Shown: positions 1 to 8,042 of the stretch, one piece after another | How positions within the stretch are numbered: position 1 is the stretch's first letter | How the letters are laid out: the number at the start of each line of letters is the position of its first letter | Source: Paenibacillus mesophilus | GTDB lineage: Bacteria > Bacillota > Bacilli > Paenibacillales > NBRC-103111 | Direction: 5' to 3' | NCBI RefSeq assembly: GCF_005938385.1 | Contig: NZ_VCRA01000015.1 | Span: forward strand, 124,001-188,000 | DNA: 64,000 nucleotides | Notes under the pieces: generated by a model | What the model was told of the DNA's origin: nothing | What the model saw: only the letters and a program-made list of their open reading frames with translations | Databases searched by the model: none | Made by a program: the position numbers and the translations under genes

Positions 1-70
1 AATATCATTTTGCAAGCGTTTTTAAGAAATTTTATTTCTTTACTTTATAGGTCTCCCTCAAAAATGACGT

Positions 71-98
71 AAAAATAACCGAGCGATCGCCGCTCGGC
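71..98 (-). terminator. Rho-independent terminator of the lyxose isomerase gene
   Basis: On the minus strand a perfect 7-bp stem (CCGAGCG/CGCTCGG) with a 5-base loop is followed by a T-rich tract (TTATTTTTA). It lies 23 bases past the stop codon of the isomerase gene, the usual place for an intrinsic terminator. Confidence 0.75.
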
Positions 99-120
99 AT
101 TATGTGTAAAAGGATTGCGT

Positions 121-678
121 TTAGTTTTCGCCGCTTTCCGGAATACGCCGTATTCGCGGATCGGTAAAAATATCGAGATCGTCGCGGCTCGTGCTGGAAA
201 ATTCGGATACGACGGCTCCGTCCTCCCCAGCCTGGAACCAATGCAGCGTATTCGGCGCTATCGTATACTGTTCGCCGGGGTGAAGCACAATTTCGCAATA
301 GACGGTATAATACGGTTCGCTTCCGGCAGGTACCTTCGCTTGAATGGTTGATGCCCGTTCCCCTTCGACATACAAATAAACTTTGCCCCATCTGCACCGG
401 AACGTCTCCATCTTCCCCATATGGGCTCCGACCGTCGGATGCTTATGCTCCGGACAGGTTTGTCCCGGAAACAGCGCCAGTTCTTTGGCGCAGTACCGTT
501 CGTTATTAATGTACGTGAACAATTCCAGTCCTTCGAGCTCCAAGTTCCCCAATCCGAATTCGGCGATTTCGATTTGCTTCTGATCGATCGGAGTGAGCAC
601 AATTCCGGCTTTCACGAACATGGATGCCGCGCGCTGCCTTGCAAGCAGCTCATCCTTTATGGATAACAACACGATCAC
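121..678 (-). CDS. D-lyxose isomerase (YdaE/LyxE-type cupin)
   Basis: Predicted cytoplasmic D-lyxose ketol-isomerase, converting D-lyxose and D-xylulose (some family members also D-mannose and D-fructose). The 185-residue protein is a single cupin barrel that closely resembles B. subtilis YdaE as I remember it: a KAGIVLT block near the N-terminus, the core FPGQTCPEHKHP, then GKMETFRCRWGKVYLYVEGE and an NTLHWFQAGEDG block. The expected metal ligands are all visible: His78, His80, Glu91 and His146. The start used is GTG at 678, just behind a GGGATGGGAA sequence; in-frame GTG/TTG codons at 672 and 669 are equally possible. The gene stands alone, with its own terminator downstream. The fold and family are firm; the substrate is inferred. 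Confidence 0.85.
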   Translation of the reverse strand: MIVLLSIKDELLARQRAASMFVKAGIVLTPIDQKQIEIAEFGLGNLELEGLELFTYINNERYCAKELALFPGQTCPEHKHPTVGAHMGKMETFRCRWGKVYLYVEGERASTIQAKVPAGSEPYYTVYCEIVLHPGEQYTIAPNTLHWFQAGEDGAVVSEFSSTSRDDLDIFTDPRIRRIPESGEN

Positions 679-813
679 TTCCCATCCCGCATTAAACGTT
701 GTTTTTAAACATTACAATGTTCGTTTTCATCATAATTTTACCGGATGAACATCGAATTGTCCAGAAACAATCCAGCTTATGCGGTCGCAACCGTAAGAAA
801 TGGACGGCACCCT

Positions 814-1596
814 TCAGCCGATGAAACGGTGAATTTCCTCTATTATTTTGCGATACTCCTGAGTAAACAGGCCGTGCCCCGCATCGGGGAACAGGACCAG
901 CTTCGAGCCGGCAATGCGCCCGTTCAATAGTTTGGCGTGCTTCGGAGTGAATACCCAGTCTTTCTCGCCGTGAACAATAAGAGTCGGCGCCGTGATCCGT
1001 CCGAGTCTTTCGTACGAATCGAAAGCTCTGCTGGCCCGTTTATGCATGTCCACGGTTCTGGGGTCCGGGGGGGCGTTCCGTACCCGCTCGACGAATGCCC
1101 GGATTTGTTCCGGATTTTGTTTCATGTACTCTTTGGAATAAAGCATGTTCAGCGTGCTCTGCGCAGAGAATCCGGTTTTTTTTCGCATCAGCCGCATGAC
1201 CATCCGCCAAGTAGGCAGCACCCGGGTGACCCCGCAGGTCGTACAGCATAGGATCAGCTTCGCCACGCGCTCGGGGTATTCGATCGCAATTTCCTGTGCG
1301 ATCATCCCGCCCATCGATTGTCCGAATATATGCGCCTTGTCGATGCCGAGCGCATCCATCAACCCGACGACGTCTTTGGCCATATCCGCTATACCGTACG
1401 CCACCTCCGGAACATCACTCCGGCCAGTTCCGCGATTATCGAGCATAATGAGACGGTTTCTTTCGCTTAGCGCGGCCTTGATTGACGGGTTCCACCAGTC
1501 CATGTTGCTGTCTTTTCCCATAATCGCGATTAACGGATATCCTTCCCCCGTTGATTCGTAGCATATGTTCACGCCGTTAACGTGCACTTTCTCCAC
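814..1596 (-). CDS. Alpha/beta-fold hydrolase
   Basis: Soluble alpha/beta hydrolase of 260 residues. The nucleophile elbow GQSMGG places Ser94 as catalytic serine; Asp213 (GEKDWVFTP) and His241 (DAGHGLF) complete the triad. The oxyanion/early-fold motif DNRGTGRSD follows strand 4, typical of the 3-oxoadipate enol-lactonase/esterase branch. There is no signal peptide, so it should act in the cytoplasm. It appears to be monocistronic, 135 bases upstream of the isomerase gene and divergent from the next gene. No neighbour points to a substrate, so only the hydrolase fold is claimed. Confidence 0.85.
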   Translation of the reverse strand: MEKVHVNGVNICYESTGEGYPLIAIMGKDSNMDWWNPSIKAALSERNRLIMLDNRGTGRSDVPEVAYGIADMAKDVVGLMDALGIDKAHIFGQSMGGMIAQEIAIEYPERVAKLILCCTTCGVTRVLPTWRMVMRLMRKKTGFSAQSTLNMLYSKEYMKQNPEQIRAFVERVRNAPPDPRTVDMHKRASRAFDSYERLGRITAPTLIVHGEKDWVFTPKHAKLLNGRIAGSKLVLFPDAGHGLFTQEYRKIIEEIHRFIG

Positions 1597-1855
1597 TTCG
1601 TCCCACTCCCCCGCATCGTAATCTCACTCGCTTATGAACGACACCCCTTCACTATATTCCGCTTGAAAGGAAATGGCTTGTATGGACACCGCCAAGTCGT
1701 CCGTTTCCGTAAAAAATAGGTTTAGACAGTCGTGCTCCCCTATTTACATGCATAATAAAGTCGGATAAAATATACGTAAACACGAAATTACGTAATTTAA
1801 TAATAATATTACAGACTGCTTCGTGTTAGGTAAATCCCAAAGGAGTGTGACTACG

Positions 1856-2968
1856 TTGAATCGAGACTATGGCGCCGAATTGGACGCATTGAAGGCAAGC
1901 ATGGCGGAGCTCGAAAGGCTTGTCTTGCAAATGGCCGGCCCTGATGGAAAAGCTTCGGCCGGAGGAGCCGACCGGTTGGAGAAGGAAGTTATCCCGCAGG
2001 AATGCGGTGCGGAATCCGTCATTTACTTCTCGGGGTCTTACCGCAGCGGCGATATAACCGTACGATTCGAACCGCAGCAGCGGCATTCGGACGAGTTGCT
2101 CGGACTAAGCAGGGTCAAGGCGGCCAAGGTGCTTTCCGCACTTGGACATAAGCAGCGGCTCGATTTGCTGCTTGAGCTGTGGAAGGAGCCTCTTACCGGG
2201 GCGGAGCTTGTGGAGCGGCTGAATATGGGGACTACGGGGCAGCTGTACCATCATTTGAAGGCATTGACCGGGGCCGATTTGCTCGCCCAGGAGGAGCGAA
2301 GCGGCGGACGTTATACGATTCCGGCACACCGCCGGTTTCCGATTTTGCTGCTATTGTCGGCCGTATCGGATTTGATCGACACAAGCGACTATATCGATAT
2401 GACGGAGGCGCGCAATGAAGCGCAAAGCTATTTGGGAGCCGCGACGAAGGATGGATACGACCTTCATCAGCTCCTGTGGGCGGTCGTCAGCAATTCGGTC
2501 CTGGAGCATCAGAACGGCACCTGCAGCGAGGTGGGCATTTATTTGCACGATGACGGCAGCGCAACCGTTGCGGATAACGGCCGGGGCCTCCCGACCCGCT
2601 TGCTGCCGCAAACCGGCCAGCCGGCGGTGCAATCCGTATTGACCAAGCTCGATCTGTTCGGCGATTCCAGCCAAACGTTCATGGCCCCCGGGGCCGAGAA
2701 AGGGATCAGCATCGCGGTCGTCAATGCGTTGTCCCGCGCATTAAGCGTTGAAATCCGGCGAGACGGCGGAATTTACCGGCAAGAATACCGGCACGGCGTT
2801 CCGCAATCCGGCCTGATGACGGTCGGCGAGACGAATGAGACCGGCACGAGCGTCACGTTCAGACCCGATCCGGAGCTGTTCTCGGGCCGGTTCGATAAAG
2901 CGAAGATTGAGGCTCGGGCCACCGAGCTGCGAGAAGCGTACCCCGGGCTGGGCATCCGTGTTCGGTAG
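1856..2968 (+). CDS. Winged-helix regulator fused to a GyrB-like GHKL ATPase fold
   Basis: About 370 residues. After a short coiled N-terminus, residues roughly 85-170 form an ArsR-type winged helix (KVLSALGHKQRLDLLLEL, then AELVERLNMGTTGQLYHHLKAL). Residues roughly 195-365 resemble the ATP-binding half of GyrB/MutL-type GHKL ATPases: AVVSNSVLEH in the N-box position, VADNGRGLPT in the ATP-contacting DNGxG position, and KGISIAVVNALS like the G2 lid motif of GyrB. I infer a transcription regulator whose DNA binding is tied to nucleotide binding. The start is TTG at 1856, ten bases after AAAGGAG; an upstream GTG at 1823 lacks a ribosome site. A strong terminator follows, so it is a single-gene unit. 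Confidence 0.7.
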   Translation: MNRDYGAELDALKASMAELERLVLQMAGPDGKASAGGADRLEKEVIPQECGAESVIYFSGSYRSGDITVRFEPQQRHSDELLGLSRVKAAKVLSALGHKQRLDLLLELWKEPLTGAELVERLNMGTTGQLYHHLKALTGADLLAQEERSGGRYTIPAHRRFPILLLLSAVSDLIDTSDYIDMTEARNEAQSYLGAATKDGYDLHQLLWAVVSNSVLEHQNGTCSEVGIYLHDDGSATVADNGRGLPTRLLPQTGQPAVQSVLTKLDLFGDSSQTFMAPGAEKGISIAVVNALSRALSVEIRRDGGIYRQEYRHGVPQSGLMTVGETNETGTSVTFRPDPELFSGRFDKAKIEARATELREAYPGLGIRVR

Positions 2969-2983
2969 GCTTCGCACTCGAAC

Positions 2984-3018
2984 AAGGAACTGCGTGCGTG
3001 CAGTTCCTTTCATTTTGT
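2984..3018 (+). terminator. Rho-independent terminator after the HTH-GHKL gene
   Basis: A perfect 10-bp stem (AAGGAACTGC/GCAGTTCCTT) with a 6-base loop is followed by TCATTTTG. It starts 15 bases past the stop codon and separates this gene from the kinase gene downstream. Confidence 0.75.
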
Positions 3019-3098
3019 AACCGGTGAGATTATTGGTAATGCTCCGGGACAAAAATGCTATATTTTACATATAAACGAGAGACATAGGAGGTTGACGA

Positions 3099-6000
3099 AT
3101 GCCCATCGGTCCCTTTTTATCCGGAGCAAAGAGGGGTTTCATCCGATATGCCGCATATTTGCCGCTTCTCTTCTTACTTGGAATCTGCTTTCCGATCCTA
3201 TTCGGAGATCGTACGGGGGCGGAAAACCTCCGGTTTACTACTATTGGAGAAGACAACATGTGGGAAGTTCATCTCGGAGACTTTGCCTCGGTTCAAGGGC
3301 TGCCGGTCCCCGATCCCGATGCTTCCTGGCAGCCTTTCGACGACCGGATGACGCCATTCCCGCCCATTCCCCGGCAATATGAAGGCATATACTGGATGCG
3401 CATCCCGATTCCGCAGCTCGGCGACATCCAAGACCCGCAGCTATTTATGCGGGGTTATAAGCATATTCAAATCTTTGTGGAAACCCGGTTGATTTATGAA
3501 TTCAATATGGAACATCCCGATCCGAAGGTGAACAAATTTTTACATTGGGGACTTGCACCGCTCCAAAGCTCGGATCATGGCAACATGCTCTATGTCCGGA
3601 TTCTTCAAACCGATAACGATCCGTTAATGGGCAGCTTCCTCTTGGGATCGCGAGCGGATGTTTACGTCAATATGATCAAGAGGGACTTGCTGCGAGTTAT
3701 CCTCTGCGTCATGTTTTTGTTCCTGGCCGCAGTTTCCTTCGTTCTTCATGCCAATAGCCGAAAACATTCGCTTTATTTTCATTTTGGCGTTCTGGCATCA
3801 TGCGCGGCATATGGGGCTATCGGGAGAGCCCAGGTGCTTCAGCTCGTTGCCGATTATCCGCTTTTCGTTTATTTGCAGGATGTTGCACTGCCGATAGGCG
3901 CATGCTCTTTATTTCTTTTTCTTGGCGGTATGTATGAGCGGCGGATTCGCGCCTTTTCCCGTTATGCGGCTTTGCTGATGGCTGTCTTCGTCCCCGTTGC
4001 GGGTATTGCGGCTTTTGTCGATGCAGACTTATACCGGTATATGGTCGCCAACATTTTTATTTATGCGGCTCTGGGCTCCGTCCTGGTCCTAATCGGCCTG
4101 CTCGTTGCCTCCTTTATTCGGCACAGGGACGCCGAAACGCTCTGGGTGCTGACAGGCTGCTTCTGGTTATGCTTGTTCGCCTTTCTGCACCATGTCCAAA
4201 TGAGCTTGGTGTCCTATGATTTTATGATGTTCCGGTATTGGCCGGGACTGACCACCTATTTCAATGAAACGTTGATCATTATCGGCGTCATGCTGTTCGT
4301 ACTCTCGCTCGGCGTAGTGCTCGTCCTTCGCCTTGCCCTTACTCAGAGGAAATTGGGGCATTATGCCGAGGAGCTGGAAATCAAAAACAATCAGCTTCTG
4401 AAGCTGGATAAGCTGAAGGACGACTTTCTTGCACGAACATCCCACGAACTGCGAACTCCCTTATACGGAATGATCGGTCTGGCCGAAACGTTAATCGATC
4501 ATCCCGCGATTTCGGGCCATGAAGCAACGGTACACCGCATGTCGCTGCTTATCGCCAGCGGGAGGAGGTTGTCCCGTCTGATTAACGATATTTTGGACCT
4601 GTCCAAAATGAAGCACGACGATTTGCAAATAAACGTTCGACCGACCGATATTCGGCAAGCGGCGGATATTGTCGTCATGCTGCTGCAAGCGCAGGCTTCC
4701 AAGAAGCGGGTCCGGTTCGTTAACGGCATCTCATCGGGACTTCCCGCCGCTGCGGCGGATGAGGACCGGCTGGAGCAAATCTTGTTCAATCTAATCGGGA
4801 ATGCCATTAAATTTACCGACGATGGAGAGGTGCGATTGGCGGCGGAAGTGGACGGCAATCTGCTGCGAATATGTGTGTCCGACACGGGAATCGGCATACC
4901 CCAGCAGGATCAGGCGACTGTTTTTGACGCGTTCGCCCAAGCGGGAAACTCACTTGGAGCCTTCGCGGGCACGGGACTCGGCCTCACGGTCACGAAGCGG
5001 CTGGTAGAGCTCCACGGCGGCACACTTTCGCTCCGTTCCGAGTCGGGGGCCGGCAGTACGTTCTGCTTCACCCTTCCTGTATGGAAAACGGAGCAGCGTT
5101 CCTATGCCGGGCCGGCGCTTCATGACGAGCAGAACGATCATTCGGGTATGTCAATCTTGCATCAGCCATCCTTGGATTGGAGAACAGTCGACTTGGAGCC
5201 GAACCCGGCTAATTCAAGCAAATATAAAATATTGATCGTCGACGATGAGCCGGTCAATCTGGAGGTGCTTGTCGCACAGCTGCAAACGGAGTATGACGTC
5301 ATTCCGGTGGAAAGCGCGGAAGCGGCACTCCAATGGATGGCGGAAGGCGGCATACCGGATTTGATGATAACCGACATCATGATGCCCAAAGTAAACGGCT
5401 TTGAATTGTGTGCCCGAATACGCCAAACTTACCGGGACGTGGAGATCCCGATCCTGATGTTGACGGCCAAGGCACTTCCGGAAGACGTCGTGGAAGGTCT
5501 GGATATGGGTGCCAACGATTATTTGCCGAAGCCCGTTTACAAAAAAGAGCTGCTGTCGAGAATCAAGACGCACTTGAAAATATCCAAACTAACTCTCTCC
5601 CTCGAGGAAGAAGTCCGCATCCGTACGGCGGATCTGGAAGAAACGAATAGGCAGCTGCAAGCCTCGATCAAAGAAACGATAAGGGCCGTGGAAGAAGTCG
5701 TCAGCCTGGAAGAGCGAAATCGGGTAGCCCATGAAATTCACGATACGGTCGGTCATACGCTCACGGCAACTATCGTCCAGCTTGAAGCGACCAAACGGCT
5801 GCTTGTCAAAGACATTGAAACAGCCCGCACCAAGCTCGACAGCGCCCAACAATTGGTTCGCAAAGGGCTCGAAGACATTCGAAGCGTCGTTCGAATGATG
5901 CGGGACGATGTGCTGAACAACGATCTATCGGAAAGCTTGACCAAACTGATCGCCGACACCGAAAGCATTACGGGAATTCATGTCGACTGCCGGATCGAGC

Positions 6001-6305
6001 CGCTTCCCGTTCTGCCGCCGCTGCTGAAGAAAGCGGTCTACCATGCGCTTCAAGAAGGGTTAACGAACGGATTGAAGCACGGGGCAAGCACTCACTTTCA
6101 ATTCCAGCTTGGTGTTCGTGAAGGCCGGCTGCATTTTTCACTATACAATAACGGCAAGCCGCTATCACAAGCCGCTTATGGGTATGGCTTATCCGCAATG
6201 CGCGAGCGGATACGAAATTTTAACGGTACGATGGAAGTTAAGTCCGCTTCGGATTCGGGGTGCGAATTAATCCTTACCGTTCCTCTTACTATGACGACGA
6301 ACTAA
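3099..6305 (+). CDS. Hybrid sensor kinase with two kinase cores (7TM-DISM, HisKA, REC, HisKA_3)
   Basis: A 1068-residue membrane sensor. In order: an N-terminal membrane anchor (about 15-35), an extracellular DISM-type sensor (about 50-195), a seven-helix membrane block (about 200-410), a HisKA domain with phospho-acceptor His449 in SHELRTP, a HATPase (about 545-660, DTGIGIP and GTGLGL), a receiver domain (Asp715/Asp716, acceptor Asp759 in TDIMMP), and then a second kinase of the NarL type with LHD-equivalent His881 in HEIHD and a second HATPase at the C-terminus. In the last domain the usual DxG of the G1 box reads NNG, so catalysis there is uncertain. The start ATG follows AGGAGG at good spacing. 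The LuxR-type regulator facing it 38 bases downstream is the likely partner of the second kinase. Confidence 0.85.
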   Translation: MPIGPFLSGAKRGFIRYAAYLPLLFLLGICFPILFGDRTGAENLRFTTIGEDNMWEVHLGDFASVQGLPVPDPDASWQPFDDRMTPFPPIPRQYEGIYWMRIPIPQLGDIQDPQLFMRGYKHIQIFVETRLIYEFNMEHPDPKVNKFLHWGLAPLQSSDHGNMLYVRILQTDNDPLMGSFLLGSRADVYVNMIKRDLLRVILCVMFLFLAAVSFVLHANSRKHSLYFHFGVLASCAAYGAIGRAQVLQLVADYPLFVYLQDVALPIGACSLFLFLGGMYERRIRAFSRYAALLMAVFVPVAGIAAFVDADLYRYMVANIFIYAALGSVLVLIGLLVASFIRHRDAETLWVLTGCFWLCLFAFLHHVQMSLVSYDFMMFRYWPGLTTYFNETLIIIGVMLFVLSLGVVLVLRLALTQRKLGHYAEELEIKNNQLLKLDKLKDDFLARTSHELRTPLYGMIGLAETLIDHPAISGHEATVHRMSLLIASGRRLSRLINDILDLSKMKHDDLQINVRPTDIRQAADIVVMLLQAQASKKRVRFVNGISSGLPAAAADEDRLEQILFNLIGNAIKFTDDGEVRLAAEVDGNLLRICVSDTGIGIPQQDQATVFDAFAQAGNSLGAFAGTGLGLTVTKRLVELHGGTLSLRSESGAGSTFCFTLPVWKTEQRSYAGPALHDEQNDHSGMSILHQPSLDWRTVDLEPNPANSSKYKILIVDDEPVNLEVLVAQLQTEYDVIPVESAEAALQWMAEGGIPDLMITDIMMPKVNGFELCARIRQTYRDVEIPILMLTAKALPEDVVEGLDMGANDYLPKPVYKKELLSRIKTHLKISKLTLSLEEEVRIRTADLEETNRQLQASIKETIRAVEEVVSLEERNRVAHEIHDTVGHTLTATIVQLEATKRLLVKDIETARTKLDSAQQLVRKGLEDIRSVVRMMRDDVLNNDLSESLTKLIADTESITGIHVDCRIEPLPVLPPLLKKAVYHALQEGLTNGLKHGASTHFQFQLGVREGRLHFSLYNNGKPLSQAAYGYGLSAMRERIRNFNGTMEVKSASDSGCELILTVPLTMTTN

Positions 6306-6343
6306 TCCTTCTTCAGGAGAGCAGCCTCGCTTGCGCCGTTCTC

Positions 6344-7006
6344 CTATTCGGCAAATATTTTTTTCAAGTACATAACAGCCTTCGTTCGATCGTTGACGCC
6401 AATTTTACCGTATATAACGCTGATGTAATTTTTGATCGTACCTTCGCTCATGAAGAACGTGTCGGCTATTTCCCGGTTCGTCTTCCCTTTTATCATGAGC
6501 GCAATAATCTTTTGCTCGCGCTCGGTGAATTCGGTCTGTTTGCTTGGCGCCTTACTCGGGTCGAAGAAGCGGCGGGATGTTCCGGATAGAAACGAGAGCC
6601 GGTTGGCGAGCTTGGCTGCAATCGAGGCGGGCATCATAAGCTGGCCCTTGGCTGCATCCCGAATAGATTCGATCAACTTGTCTCCGGGCATATCTTTAAG
6701 CAAGTAGCCCGAAGCTCCGCTGACTAGCGCCTCTACAATATAATCCTCGTCGGAGAACGTAGTGAGGATGAGAATGACGGTTTCCGGGAAATCCCGTTTA
6801 ATCGCTTCCGAGCTGCGGATCCCGTCTTGTATCGGCATCTGGATATCCATCAAAACGATGTTCGGCCGGTGCTCCTTAACGAGGTTGTACACTTGCTCGC
6901 CATTGTTAGCCGTTGACACAACAGTCATATCGTCTTCCAGGCTCAGGATCGTCTCCAGCCCATCCCTCATTAGCGTCTGATCGTCGGCAATAATGATCGT
7001 TATCAT
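6344..7006 (-). CDS. NarL/LuxR-family response regulator
   Basis: A 220-residue response regulator. The receiver domain (1-120) has the acid pocket Asp8/Asp9, phospho-acceptor Asp54 (MDIQMP) and the conserved Thr and Lys (LTTFSD, LLKDM). The C-terminal LuxR-type HTH (about 155-212) carries TEREQKIIALMIKGKTNREIA and the recognition-helix region EGTIKNYISVIYGKIG. It is convergent with the hybrid kinase gene; only 38 bases separate the stop codons. NarL-type regulators normally pair with HisKA_3 kinases, so the second kinase core of the neighbour is the obvious phosphodonor. Target genes are not visible from the sequence. Confidence 0.9.
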   Translation of the reverse strand: MITIIIADDQTLMRDGLETILSLEDDMTVVSTANNGEQVYNLVKEHRPNIVLMDIQMPIQDGIRSSEAIKRDFPETVILILTTFSDEDYIVEALVSGASGYLLKDMPGDKLIESIRDAAKGQLMMPASIAAKLANRLSFLSGTSRRFFDPSKAPSKQTEFTEREQKIIALMIKGKTNREIADTFFMSEGTIKNYISVIYGKIGVNDRTKAVMYLKKIFAE

Positions 7007-7163
7007 CGAGCACTACTCTCCATATAATGGGTTTTTGGAAATTATATCACCGCTGACACTCTGCGTATAGTGCCAAAGTCCTCTTCAAAGGCCGCCGCAA
7101 CAAATGACGAATCGATGACGCCGGTAACTAATCACTTCCGTTTCCAAGTGGTACGATGTAGTT

Positions 7164-7197
7164 GTTCCGATACACCGGTTTACGAAAGAATCGGAAC
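7164..7197. promoter_or_regulatory. Inverted repeat upstream of the small secreted peptide
   Basis: Perfect 8-base arms, GTTCCGAT at 7164-7171 and ATCGGAAC at 7190-7197, separated by 18 bases, 39 bases before the peptide start. It could be an operator or a leader hairpin. Nothing identifies the binding factor. Confidence 0.35.
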
Positions 7198-7236
7198 CGG
7201 GTGACACAAACCATTTTGAAAAGCGAGGTGAATACG

Positions 7237-7374
7237 ATGAAATTCGGCAAACGCATGATGACGGCATTCCTTGCGGTATCCATCATTACTTCCGTAGCGG
7301 CAATCTCCGTATCCGCAAGAACGAGCTCCGACATCACCATCTTGGAGCAATGCTACTGGTGGCTTACGAAATAA
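7237..7374 (+). CDS. Small secreted peptide precursor (45 aa)
   Basis: A 45-residue precursor: a basic start (KFGKR), a hydrophobic core (MMTAFLAVSIITSVAAI) and a VSA cleavage site. Cleavage after VSA would release the 18-residue peptide RTSSDITILEQCYWWLTK, with one cysteine and a paired tryptophan. The start is ATG at 7237, preceded by AGCGAGGTG at normal spacing; the longer upstream reading frame lacks this support. A type I signal peptidase gene follows 68 bases downstream on the same strand, with a strong hairpin between them. I do not recognise the peptide family. A signalling, antimicrobial or surface-active role is possible but not shown. Confidence 0.55.
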   Translation: MKFGKRMMTAFLAVSIITSVAAISVSARTSSDITILEQCYWWLTK

Positions 7375-7390
7375 TACGATCATTACGAGA

Positions 7391-7424
7391 CAAAAGGAGC
7401 AGCTTACCGAAGCTGCTCCTTTTG
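7391..7424 (+). terminator. Strong hairpin between peptide and signal peptidase genes
   Basis: A perfect 15-bp stem (CAAAAGGAGCAGCTT and its complement) with a 4-base loop lies 16 bases after the peptide stop codon. Its downstream arm ends in TTTTG, a short T-run, so it may be a partial terminator or a processing site that makes the peptide mRNA more abundant than the signal peptidase mRNA. Confidence 0.6.
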
Positions 7425-7442
7425 TATGGGAGGAGACATTCC

Positions 7443-8042
7443 ATGAACAAGAAGCTGTGGAAGGAAGCTGCAAACTGGTCATTATGTATCGCGGCCGCCA
7501 TCATTATGGTGCTTCTTATGAACATGTACGTCATCCAGATGTACAAGGTGGATGGAGAATCCATGAGTCCGACCTTCAGAAACCATGAATATTTACTTAT
7601 CTCCAAGTTGGACCGTTCATTCTCGCATCAAGATATAGTTGTCATTGATTCCCGCATCGATAGGAAGCCATCGTTTCTCGATCGTCTGCGGAGCAATTCG
7701 ATTTTATCCGGGAACGTCAGCCATCTCTGGATCAAGCGTATCATAGGCATGCCCGGAGATGAACTCGAATTCCGCGATGGGGCACTTCTCCGCAACGGCA
7801 GCATTCTTGATGAGCCTTACCTTCGGGAAGCGATGGCAGGCGTGCCTGATGCCCGATTTATCGTACAAGACAATTATGTTTTCGTCATGGGCGATAACCG
7901 CAACAACAGTCTCGACAGCCGGATGATCGGACCTGTGCCCTTCTCGCATGTAATCGGGAAAACGGCTTTCCTAACCGATCGTGCCGATCGAAATAAGATC
8001 TTCCAGATTTCCCTCGGTTACCTTTTACTTTTTTTGCCATAA
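7443..8042 (+). CDS. Type I signal peptidase
   Basis: A 199-residue membrane-bound serine peptidase that removes signal peptides on the outer face of the membrane. One N-terminal membrane helix (about 12-32) is followed by the family boxes: GESMSP with catalytic Ser40, KRIIGMPGD with catalytic Lys98, and GDNRNNSLDSR (box E). The length fits Gram-positive SipS-type enzymes. The start is ATG at 7443 behind GGGAGGA; upstream in-frame codons lie inside the hairpin and are unlikely. The last 25 bases overlap the 3' end of the convergent permease gene. Its position next to a 45-residue secreted peptide suggests, but does not prove, a dedicated processing role. Confidence 0.9.
   Translation: MNKKLWKEAANWSLCIAAAIIMVLLMNMYVIQMYKVDGESMSPTFRNHEYLLISKLDRSFSHQDIVVIDSRIDRKPSFLDRLRSNSILSGNVSHLWIKRIIGMPGDELEFRDGALLRNGSILDEPYLREAMAGVPDARFIVQDNYVFVMGDNRNNSLDSRMIGPVPFSHVIGKTAFLTDRADRNKIFQISLGYLLLFLP

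Noticed and set aside
11..24. cre-like TGCAAGCGTTTTTA at the window start
   Set aside because: Two mismatches to the consensus and no gene start nearby within the window; it cannot be linked to a target.
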